Source: Bacteroidota bacterium
GTDB taxonomy: Bacteria; Bacteroidota; Bacteroidia; Chitinophagales; Saprospiraceae
DNA: 36,140 nt
Assembly (NCBI GenBank): GCA_011321935.1
Contig: DROJ01000170.1
Span: 1-36,140 of the forward strand
Direction: 5' to 3'
Notes under the pieces: generated by a model
The model's database searches: none
What the model saw: only the letters and a program-made list of their open reading frames with translations
What the model was told of the DNA's origin: nothing
Position numbers and translations under genes: made by a program
In this document: in pieces, positions 18,241 to 27,100 of the stretch
Position numbering within the stretch: the stretch's first letter is position 1
Layout: each line of letters opens with the position of its first letter

Positions 18241-18750
18241 ATGTCACGTTTCGTTTTTTGCTTCGCAATTATATTTCTTTTCTTTTCTTGCAATACCGAC
18301 AAAACGGCAAAAGCCCCTGCAAGCGAAGAGGCTGCAGCACCTGCTCCCGCGCCTGCCCCCCCTGCTGCCACTCTTCCGAGCGTACCGCTCGAAATTTTGC
18401 AAAAAATATATCAGAAAGGCACACAGGTTGATTTCATTTATTACAACTACCCGTTTACCTCAAGCCTGAGCGAAAAGCCCGCTATCCAAAATGCCACCCG
18501 CCACATCGCAGAAACCCCCGCTCCTTTAGACCCAAACTGCAAAACCGCAGGAAGGGTCACCTATCAAGTTGACGGAGATATTGTTTTGGAAGGCGATTTT
18601 TATTTCAGCACGGGCTGCACCTATTTCGTTTTTTACGAAAACCAGAAAAAAAAATACAGCAACTATATGACCGACGAAGGGGTCAATTTTTTTAATACGC
18701 AGATACAGCAGGCACTTAAATTAAGGACCAATGTACAGCAACAACAATAA
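18241..18750 (+). CDS. Putative lipoprotein, unknown function
   Basis: Internal ATG at 18241 gives the lipobox-like N-terminus MSRFVFCFAIIFLFFSC, then an Ala/Pro-rich linker and a compact domain. Confidence 0.75.
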   Translation: MSRFVFCFAIIFLFFSCNTDKTAKAPASEEAAAPAPAPAPPAATLPSVPLEILQKIYQKGTQVDFIYYNYPFTSSLSEKPAIQNATRHIAETPAPLDPNCKTAGRVTYQVDGDIVLEGDFYFSTGCTYFVFYENQKKKYSNYMTDEGVNFFNTQIQQALKLRTNVQQQQ

Positions 18751-18813
18751 ACCATTGCTGGTCACTTGCCAACAGCTAAAACCCAAATACCAACAGCTTT
18801 ATCCTTATAAACT

Positions 18814-19719
18814 ATGCGGTTAGGCGTCATTGATTGCGGTACGAATACTTTTCATTTGCTGGTGGCTGATGTTGAGGGCAGCGGTGAAATCAAGACCGTT
18901 CTCCGGCAGCGGGAATACGTCCGCTTGGGAGAGGATGGTCTGGAAAAAATCGGCAAAGAACCTTTCCGGCGGGGCGTCCAATGCTTGGCAGGTTTTAAGC
19001 AAAAACTGGAAACATCGGGCGTCGAAAAATTGAAGGTTTTTGGAACAGAAGCGTTGAGGAGGGCTACTAACGGGAAGGAATTTGTCAGGGCAGTAAAAGC
19101 CGAAACGGGCATCAAAATCCAATTGATCTCGGGAGAAGAAGAAGCCCGTTTGATCCAATTAGGGGTCATGCAGGCAGTGCCGCCTTTTGAGGGCAAAGGG
19201 CTGATAATGGACATCGGCGGCGGCAGCGTAGAGTTCATCATCACCAACGGCAACCGGGTATTATGGGCAAAAAGTTTCCCAATCGGCGTGCAGGTACTTT
19301 TTTCAAAATTCCACAACAACGACCCCATCAGCCAACAAGAACTACGGTCTTTGGAAACCTATTTTGAAGACATGCTCCAACCATTGTCAGCCATCCTGAA
19401 AGTCCACAAAACGCCCACCTTACTGGGCGCGTCCGGCTCTTTTGAAGTCATCGAAGACCTGCTTTTTGAGCAGCGCCGGCATCCGCTCTATTCCATCGTA
19501 CCTGTCGAAGATTATTATAAAATCCATCCCGGAATGATCTCTTCCACCATCGCCGAAAGAAGGGCCATGAAAAAGCTCCCCGAGCAGCGGGTCGAACTCA
19601 CCGTGGTCGCTTTTTCGCTCGTCGGTTTTATCCTAAAAAAAGCAGGCATCCGCCAAATCATCACCTCAACCTACGCCATGAAGGAAGGCGTTTTATTGGA
19701 AATGGCGAACGGGAAGTAG
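18814..19719 (+). CDS. Ppx/GppA family phosphatase
   Basis: 301 aa; 'LGVIDCGTNTFHLLVADV', 'TEALRRATNGKEF', 'ISGEEEARLIQLGV', 'LIMDIGGGSVEFIITNG'. Confidence 0.92.
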   Translation: MRLGVIDCGTNTFHLLVADVEGSGEIKTVLRQREYVRLGEDGLEKIGKEPFRRGVQCLAGFKQKLETSGVEKLKVFGTEALRRATNGKEFVRAVKAETGIKIQLISGEEEARLIQLGVMQAVPPFEGKGLIMDIGGGSVEFIITNGNRVLWAKSFPIGVQVLFSKFHNNDPISQQELRSLETYFEDMLQPLSAILKVHKTPTLLGASGSFEVIEDLLFEQRRHPLYSIVPVEDYYKIHPGMISSTIAERRAMKKLPEQRVELTVVAFSLVGFILKKAGIRQIITSTYAMKEGVLLEMANGK

Positions 19720-19728
19720 CGCTGTATT

Positions 19729-19844
19729 GGTAGCATAGCCTTTAGGCTGTCCCGGTGCCCGGCGTTTACGCCGGCGCAATAAACATCCACACTCACCAAC
19801 GGCGTAAACGCCGTTGACCGGGACAGCCTAAAGGCTATGCTACC
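19729..19844. repeat. Perfect 28-bp-arm inverted repeat with inner palindromes, between convergent genes
   Basis: ggtagcatagcctttaggctgtcccggt (19729-19756) and exact reverse complement (19817-19844). Inner cggcgtttacgccg and aacggcgtaaacgccgtt. Confidence 0.97.
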
Positions 19845-21003
19845 GATGCTCCGGGAACAGTTCTAGCAAGCCTTCCTCGCTTGCCGCACAAACCCCCCGC
19901 TCCGTAATCAGCCCCGTCACCAACCTCGCGGGCGTCACATCAAAAGCATAGTTCGCAGCGGGGCTTTCCTTTGGGGTCAGCAGCACTTCTACCACCTTTC
20001 CATCCTCGTTCAATCCCCTTATTTTTTTCACTTCATTTTCGTTGCGCATTTCGATGGGAATCTCTTTCAGCCCGTCCCGCAGCGACCAGTCAATGGAAGA
20101 AGAAGGCGCTCCGATATAAAATGGGATACCGTTGTCATGGGCAGCGAGGGCTTTTAGGTAAGTACCGATTTTGTTGCCGACATCGCCCGTCCGCGTCGTC
20201 CTGTCAGTGCCCACGATGACCATGTCCACCATGCCGTGCTGCATCAAATGGCCGCCCGCATTGTCGGTAATGACGGTATGGGGCACGCCATGTTCTTTGA
20301 GTTCAAAAGCAGTGATCCTTGCCCCTTGGTTGCGGGGGCGGGTTTCGTCCACCCAAACATGGACGGGGATGCCCTTGTCATGCGCCGCATAAATGGGGGC
20401 GGTGGCAGTGCCGTGATCTATGCAGGCCAGCCAACCGGCATTGCAATGGGTGAGGATGTTCACGGCCTGCCCCGAAACCTCGGGGGTGGACGGCAGAAGG
20501 TGGACGGTGGACGGTGGACGAGAGGCGGTGTTTCGAAGGTGTATTTCTTCTATCAATTTCAGGCCATGCTCCCCGATCAAACGGCAATGCTCAACGCTTT
20601 CCTCGGTAATGTCGTGGGCAGTTTGGAGGATGGTTTTCAGTTTTTCTTCCCGTCCACCACTTTCATTTTTTATTTTAAAAATAATCTGATCCACTGCATA
20701 GGCGAGGTTGACCGCGGTGGGGCGGGTGGCCTTCAGGCGCGCCCCCGCTTCTTTTATTTTTTCATAAAATTTATTTTCGGAAAAATGCAAAGCTGCGGTG
20801 TACATGCCATAAGCCGCCGTCGAACCAATGAGAGGAGCGCCGCGCACGTGCATGTCGCGGATGGCCGTTTCAAAGTCTTCCAAAGTGCGGAGGTCTTCGA
20901 TGACGAAGCGGTGTGGCAGGTGCCGTTGGTCAATGATCTGGACGATGGAAGGGTCGTCTTTTTTTAGCCAGATGGTTCGGTATGCTTGGTTGTTTATTTT
21001 CAT
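19840..21003 (-). CDS. mtnA: S-methyl-5-thioribose-1-phosphate isomerase
   Basis: 387 aa; 'MHVRGAPLIGSTAAYGM', 'NILTHCNAGWLACIDHGTATAPIYAAHDKG', 'VDETRPRNQGARITAFEL', 'IVGTDRTTRTGDVGNKIGTYLKALAAHDNGIPFYIGAPSSSIDW'. Confidence 0.95.
   Translation of the reverse strand: MKINNQAYRTIWLKKDDPSIVQIIDQRHLPHRFVIEDLRTLEDFETAIRDMHVRGAPLIGSTAAYGMYTAALHFSENKFYEKIKEAGARLKATRPTAVNLAYAVDQIIFKIKNESGGREEKLKTILQTAHDITEESVEHCRLIGEHGLKLIEEIHLRNTASRPPSTVHLLPSTPEVSGQAVNILTHCNAGWLACIDHGTATAPIYAAHDKGIPVHVWVDETRPRNQGARITAFELKEHGVPHTVITDNAGGHLMQHGMVDMVIVGTDRTTRTGDVGNKIGTYLKALAAHDNGIPFYIGAPSSSIDWSLRDGLKEIPIEMRNENEVKKIRGLNEDGKVVEVLLTPKESPAANYAFDVTPARLVTGLITERGVCAASEEGLLELFPEHR
20485..20519. repeat. Heptamer tandem array inside mtnA
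   Basis: + strand: ggtggac-ggcagaa-ggtggac-ggtggac-ggtggac, five 7-nt units in register, four of them identical. Confidence 0.95.
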
Positions 21004-21016
21004 AAAAGCCTATGTT

Positions 21017-21088
21017 CAAGTAAAAAGTAAAAAGGCAAAAGTAACCTACCGGCCGGCAGGTTACTTTTGCCTTTTTACTTTTTACTTG
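21017..21088. repeat. 72-bp near-perfect palindrome without spacer
   Basis: caagtaaaaagtaaaaaggcaaaagtaacctaccgg (21017-21052) versus ccggcaggttacttttgcctttttactttttacttg (21053-21088); one mismatched pair. Confidence 0.97.
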
Positions 21089-21518
21089 TTCTTATCATTT
21101 GGTCGGCACTGCCGGGCATCCGCTCAAAACCCATTTTTTCATACAGCCCGTGCGCATCGTCGGTCATCAACATCCAGCTTTCCAAATGTTGGAGTTGAGG
21201 ATGCGATAGCACACATTCGAGCAGCCAAAGGGACAGCCCCTTGCCCCTGAATTGCGCATCAATAAAAACATCGGAGATATAAGCGAAGCTGGCAAAATCG
21301 CTAGTGACGCTGGCAAATCCAATTTGTTTTTTTTTATAAAAAACGCTGTAACACAGCTCGCCTTCAAGGGATGCCTCCGTATCTGTTTTTTCAATGCCCG
21401 CAGCCCAATAAGATTCTTCGGAAAGGAACTGGTGAACAAACGCCAAGTCCAGATCGGATGGATCCGTAGAAATAGAAAAACCCTCGAAAGCAGGGCTGGA
21501 ATATTGTAAATGTGGCAT
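21075..21518 (-). CDS. GNAT family N-acetyltransferase
   Basis: 147 aa; 'AYISDVFIDAQFRGKGLSLWLLECVLSHPQL' (acetyl-CoA binding motif A), 'DDAHGLYEKMGFERM'. Confidence 0.92.
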   Translation of the reverse strand: MPHLQYSSPAFEGFSISTDPSDLDLAFVHQFLSEESYWAAGIEKTDTEASLEGELCYSVFYKKKQIGFASVTSDFASFAYISDVFIDAQFRGKGLSLWLLECVLSHPQLQHLESWMLMTDDAHGLYEKMGFERMPGSADQMIRTSKK

Positions 21519-21581
21519 AAAGGGCTTTATTGTTAAAATATCAAAAACGGTATTTTTTGACCGCTCCCAACCTTCTGTTTA

Positions 21582-21634
21582 GGCAAGACTCCAGAGCGGC
21601 GGCGTTCAAAACGCCGCCGCTCTGAAGCCTTGCC
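21582..21634. repeat. GC-rich hairpin, 14-bp perfect stem and 3-nt loop with outer paired ends
   Basis: agagcggcggcgtt-caa-aacgccgccgctct, flanked by ggcaag...cttgcc. Confidence 0.9.
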
Positions 21635-21700
21635 CAAAAATGATGCAGTCGAGGCCAAAGCCGAATTTCCATTTTTACAAAAAAACATTCCTACTGGTTC

Positions 21701-21802
21701 GATTCGTAATTAGCGGACTATTTATTTTTTGGTAAATGCCACATTATCAAGGATTTGGCGAACTAATCACTAATCAACTAATTACGAATCACTGCACTAA
21801 TC
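21701..21802. repeat. Inverted repeat gattcgtaattag...ctaattacgaatc plus actaatc heptamers at the symporter 3' end
   Basis: Arms 21701-21713 and 21778-21790 are exact reverse complements; actaatc at 21762, 21769 and 21796. Confidence 0.9.
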
Positions 21803-23578
21803 ATTTCCCTTCACCTGGCTCCATGATTTCAATAAAATAAATCCAGCCACTGCCGCTACTCCCAAGCCGATCATCGCTTTTCCTGTTTCCCCGTACATAA
21901 AAAATCCCATGCCGAACAGTACCCCGTAAACGAGGAAACAGCCCGCAACCATGCAGAGCAGTTCGAGCGGTAATTTGCCGGGGATCACTTCTTCTTTTTT
22001 CATTTCGCCTGCGGCAATCGCAGGTTGGATGACTGCCTGCCAACCCGTTTCTTGGGGCTTGATAAGTTTGTAAAAATTCAGCAAAGTGGAATGTTCCGTT
22101 GGCTGCGTAAGGAAAGTAACGGCCAGCCAGCCAACAGTCGTGATGCCCACGCCCCATATTAATTTAAGGTGTGACGCAATCTCCTCCGGGTGCAAAAACT
22201 CAAAATACAGCGCCACCAAAAACGAAATGACCATCGCCGCTATTTCGCTCCAAGCATTGATGCGCCACCAAAACCAACGGAGGATAAATATGAGGCCAGT
22301 GCCAGCGCCTATCTGCAAAAGGATATTGAAAGCCTGCAATGCGTTGGACAATGCCAATGCCAGCAGCGCCGAGAACAACATCAGCACAACGGTAGAAATC
22401 CGGCCCACGTTGACCAGTTCCCTTTCACTTGCTTCTGGCTTTAAAAACCTTTTATAAAAATCATTGACCACATAGCTCGAACCCCAGTTCAGGTGGGTAG
22501 AGATGGTGGACATATAGGCTGCAATGAGCGAGGCTATCACCAAGCCCAGCAAGCCCGTCGGCAAAAAAGTGAGCATGGCCGGGTAAGCAAGGTCGTCGTT
22601 GATTTTATCGGCAGGTATGTTCGGGAAAGCTGTACTCAAAGAATCGAGGTCGGGAAATACGATGAGCGAGGCCAAGGCCACCAATATCCACGGCCACGGG
22701 CGCAGGGCATAATGGGTGAAATTAAAAAACAGCGTTGCCCCGATGGCGTGGTTCTCGTTTTTTGCTGAAAGCATGCGCTGCGCAATATAGCCGCCACCGC
22801 CCGGTTCGGCACCGGGGTACCAGACACTCCACCATTGGATGGCAAGCGGCATGATAAGGAAGGGCACCATTACCTCCATGTTGTTGAAGTCGGGCACCAC
22901 GCTCAGTTTTCCCACCACGTTGGGGTGTTCCAACATTGCCGACAGGCCGCCTACTTCGGGCAGGTTGAGCACCACATAAGCTGCGCCCACAATGCCAACC
23001 ATGGCAATAATAAATTGGAAAAAATCCGTCCAGATGACCCCCGTCAGGCCGCCCAGCGAAGAGTAAACTACCGTGACCCCCGAGGCAATGAGGATGGTCT
23101 CCCACGGCTCAAGGTCGAGCATGACCCCACCGATTTTGATAGCTGCCAACGACACCGTGGCCATTATCATGATATTGAAAAAGACGCCGAGGTAGAGCGC
23201 CCGGAAGCCCCGCAGGAAAGCTGCCGCCTTGCCGCTGTACCGCATTTCATAAAATTCGAGATCGGTGTCCACGCCACTTCGACGCCACAATTTTGCATAA
23301 ACAAAAACAGTGAGCATGCCCGTGAGCAAGAAGGCCCACCACTGCCAGTTGCCGGACACGCCGTTTTTGCGCACAATGTCCGTGACCAAATTTGGCGTAT
23401 CTGCGGAAAAGGTGGTGGCCACCATAGAAAAGCCGAGCAGCCACCAGGGCATGTTGCGGCCCGAAAGGAAAAAGTCGTCGTAACTCTTGCCCGCCTTTTT
23501 GGAAGCGATAACGCCGATGGCGATGGAGAGGATGAAAAAGCCGATGATGAACGACCAATCGAGGGTGCTGAGTTGCAT
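21797..23578 (-). CDS. Sodium:solute symporter (SSS family)
   Basis: 593 aa multi-TM; 'DDFFLSGRNMPWWLLGFSMVATTFSADTPNLVTDIVRKNG', 'GGLTGVIWTDFFQFIIAMVG', 'LIAAYMSTISTHLNWGSSYVVNDFYKRF'. Confidence 0.95.
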   Translation of the reverse strand: MQLSTLDWSFIIGFFILSIAIGVIASKKAGKSYDDFFLSGRNMPWWLLGFSMVATTFSADTPNLVTDIVRKNGVSGNWQWWAFLLTGMLTVFVYAKLWRRSGVDTDLEFYEMRYSGKAAAFLRGFRALYLGVFFNIMIMATVSLAAIKIGGVMLDLEPWETILIASGVTVVYSSLGGLTGVIWTDFFQFIIAMVGIVGAAYVVLNLPEVGGLSAMLEHPNVVGKLSVVPDFNNMEVMVPFLIMPLAIQWWSVWYPGAEPGGGGYIAQRMLSAKNENHAIGATLFFNFTHYALRPWPWILVALASLIVFPDLDSLSTAFPNIPADKINDDLAYPAMLTFLPTGLLGLVIASLIAAYMSTISTHLNWGSSYVVNDFYKRFLKPEASERELVNVGRISTVVLMLFSALLALALSNALQAFNILLQIGAGTGLIFILRWFWWRINAWSEIAAMVISFLVALYFEFLHPEEIASHLKLIWGVGITTVGWLAVTFLTQPTEHSTLLNFYKLIKPQETGWQAVIQPAIAAGEMKKEEVIPGKLPLELLCMVAGCFLVYGVLFGMGFFMYGETGKAMIGLGVAAVAGFILLKSWSQVKGND

Positions 23579-24140
23579 TGTATTTTAGTTAGTTTTTCTA
23601 CTCATTTCTGTTTTCTCAAAAATAATTTCCCAAAATTAAAAAAATACTTCACAATTCCTTGATTCGCCCAAACCGTCCTCATTATAACATAAAAAAAAAT
23701 AAAACTACATGACCTTTCCTGTTCAGCATGGGTTCTTTCCCGTTCAGGGGTATTTACCAAGTTATTGCGCATTCATAATTTGGATATTGGCAGCCAACAA
23801 TAAAATACCCAGACGGATTTCAATAAACCTAAGGAAGCTCTTTTTGGTGCAAGTCTCTGCTATGCAGGTTTTCCAGCGAGGCTATTTTTTAAAACTAATT
23901 GATGCTTTTTTATCCATTTTTAATTTTTCCCAATCTGCCCCCCTCTAATTTTGCAAGGTAAAAACAAGGCCGACATTGCCAGCCAATCTTGTATGCCCGG
24001 AGAAACTTGAAAAGGGAAAAAGCCATCCTGACTAAATGCGATTTTCACACCTTCACCTTTGACCGCCTAAATATTTTTAAAAATAAAATAGCTGGGCAAT
24101 TAAAGTTGAGCCGTAAATAAAACATTTAAAATACCTGATT

Positions 24141-27100
24141 ATGAAAAATAAATTCACACGCGTTTACGCCCTTTTTTTCGCCGTATTGTCTGGCTATTTG
24201 TTCCTCTCCTTTTCGAGCAATCCCCCTAATGGGCGCACAGGTGCGCCCGGCGAAGGCTTATGCTCCGATTGCCATTCGGGGGGCATGCCTTCTGGGAATG
24301 TGTCCATAACTGGATTGCCGGGGACAATAATGCCCAATACTTTATATCCTATCAGTGTCAGCCTGAACAAGACCAGTGCGATACCCGAATTAGGAGGTTT
24401 TCAAATGGTCGTTCTGGATGACAACAACAACAACGTGGGCACTTTGTCGAACCCCGGAGCGGGATCTACAACCCAGCCAAGCGGAGGCCGGACATATTTT
24501 GAACATAACCCCGCCCAAAGTTTTGCTGGCAACATTATCACCTATACCGTTGACTGGACGTCGCCCGCTACGGGTTCGGGCAATATTACGATGTATGCCG
24601 CTGCCAATTTCGCAAACGGCAACGGCAATACGTCGGGCGATTTCATTACGACCACCATATCCGTTGGAGACTTTATGGGGGGGGGAGCGCCTATTACGGT
24701 GAGCCTTTCGGGCACAAATGTTAGTTGTTTTGGTGGCAACAACGGTAGCGCTACTGCTAACGCTACGGGCGGTGGCGGCCCGCCTTACTTTTATAGTTGG
24801 TCGAACGGAGCAACAACCCAAACTGCCACAGGGCTTGTTGCAGGCACTTATTCGGTCACGGTGTCCGATGCCGTTGGTGCCACGGGAGAAGGGAGTATTG
24901 TCATCGAAGAACCTTCCACTCCTGTGACCGCAACTATTTCCAACCAAGTAAATATTGATTGCCTAAATGCAGTTGGTTCGGCAATGGCCCAGGGCAGTGG
25001 AGGGACTCCGGGCTATACCTATGATTGGTCAAATGGGTCAACATCTCAAATGGCGGATTTTGCCGCACCCGGTACATATATGGTCACGGTGTCCGATGCC
25101 AACCTATGTACAGCAACTGCTTCTGTCACTATTACAGAGAATACGACCCCGCCTTTTGCTTCTGCTGGCGCAAACATGGAATTGAATTGTAGCATTACCG
25201 AGGTAACCCTAGACGGAACGGCCTCTGCAACCGGTGCCAACATTTCTTATAATTGGACAACTGTTGGCGGCAATATTGTCAGCGGAGCCAATACGCTCTC
25301 CCCAACAGTAAATCAAGCTGGCACCTATACTATTGTTGTCACAAACAATACAAACGGCTGTACCTCGTCGGCCACCACTACGGTAAGCTCAAACACAGTT
25401 GCACCCGTTGCTGACGCAGGCGCCGATGCTACTTTGACCTGCGTTGCAACTTCGGTAAATTTGGACGGCTCGGCTTCTTCTTCTGGCTCCACCATTACTT
25501 ATCTTTGGACAACTGCGGACGGCAATATTGTTTCAGGGGCAACGACTACCATGCCCACCGTTGATGCCGCAGGCACTTACGTCTTAACAGTGACCGACAA
25601 CAGCAATGGCTGTACCTCCTCCGACAACGTTGTGGTCAATACCGACACTACACCCCCAACAGCAAATGCAGGAATTGACAGAAGCCTTAATTGCAACAAT
25701 AGCTCAGTGGTACTAGACGGATCGGCATCTTCTTCCGGCCCAAACATCTCCTACCTTTGGACAACTGTAGATGGAAACATCGTTTCGGGGGCAACCACCA
25801 ATATGCCGACCGTTGATGCCGCAGGCACTTATACCTTAACAGTAACAAACAACGAAAATGGCTGTACGGCCAGCGACCAAGCACAGGTCTCCCAAACGCC
25901 CGCCGTATCGGCCTCTATCTCAAATCAGGTAAATGTAGATTGCAACGGCAACAGTACAGGAAGTGCAACCGCGGCAGGTTCAGGTGGAACCGGAAGCTAT
26001 GCTTTTCAATGGTCTAATGGAACAATGACCGCACAAGCGGATGGTCTCGCCGCAGGCACTTATACGGTAACTGTAACAGATACCGACAACTGTACGGCAA
26101 CTGCTAGTGTGACCATTACCGAACCAAGTGCGCTGTCAGCAAATGCAAGTGCAACAAACGAAACCTCTGCGGGGGCAAACGACGGCACCGCCACTGCGGC
26201 ACCCTCTGGTGGTACTCCCGACTATACTTATTTATGGAGTACTGGTGCAACGACGCAAAGCATCATGAACCTCCCTATGGGCAGCTATACGGTTACTGTA
26301 ACAGATGCAAACGGATGCACAGTGCAAGCAACGGTTTCTGTAAATGGCTTTGATTGTTCTGGGTTTTCAGTGTCAGTAAGCACGACCGCTGCGACTTGTA
26401 ACGGAGATGATGACGGAGCAGCTACGGCTACTCCCTCTGGCGGGGTGTCGCCGTTTAGTTATGCCTGGTCGAATGGCCAAACGGCGCAAATGGCAACAGG
26501 GCTGGTAGCTGGCAATTATACGGTTACCGTTACAGATGCGGCAGGTTGCGAAGTAGTCGCAAACGCCACAATTGGTGAACCATCTGCTGTGACCCTCAGT
26601 ACGACAGCGGTCTCGCATGTCTCCTGCAATGGGGAAAGTGACGGCAGCATCACCGTGGAAGCATCGGGCGGCAGCAATTCCGGCTTTACTTTTTCTTGGT
26701 CAAATATGAATATGGGAGCAACCATCGGCAACCTCGCCGCAGGCGAATATACCGTAACCGCAACGGATGACAATGGCTGCACGGGCATGCTTGCAGTGAC
26801 CATCAACGAGCCGCCCTTATTGCTACTGGAAGTTGGCCAAACGACCGGCGCAACCTGCAACGGCGAAGCAAACGGAACAGCCACCGTGGCGGCAACGGGC
26901 GGCACTCCCGACTATACCTATCAGTGGCCCAACGGAAACATGGGGGCTTCAAGAACAGACCTCGCAGCAGGCACTTATGAAGTGACCACAACGGATGCCA
27001 ACAACTGCACCGCAACAGCGACAGTTACCATCGGTGAGCCATCGGCAGTAACTGGAAATTTCGACTCAACGGATGAAACTGCTGTCGGGGCAAACGACGG

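Noticed and set aside
20236-20967. 243-aa plus-strand ORF
   Set aside because: Antisense to mtnA, no family resemblance.
22835-23662. 275-aa plus-strand ORF
   Set aside because: Antisense to the SSS symporter; His/Arg-rich translation typical of a shadow ORF.
23946-23953. TAATTTTG matching the Bacteroidota -7 motif TAnnTTTG upstream of the adhesin
   Set aside because: No convincing -33 TTG at the right spacing and nearly 190 nt from the start codon; chance match likely.
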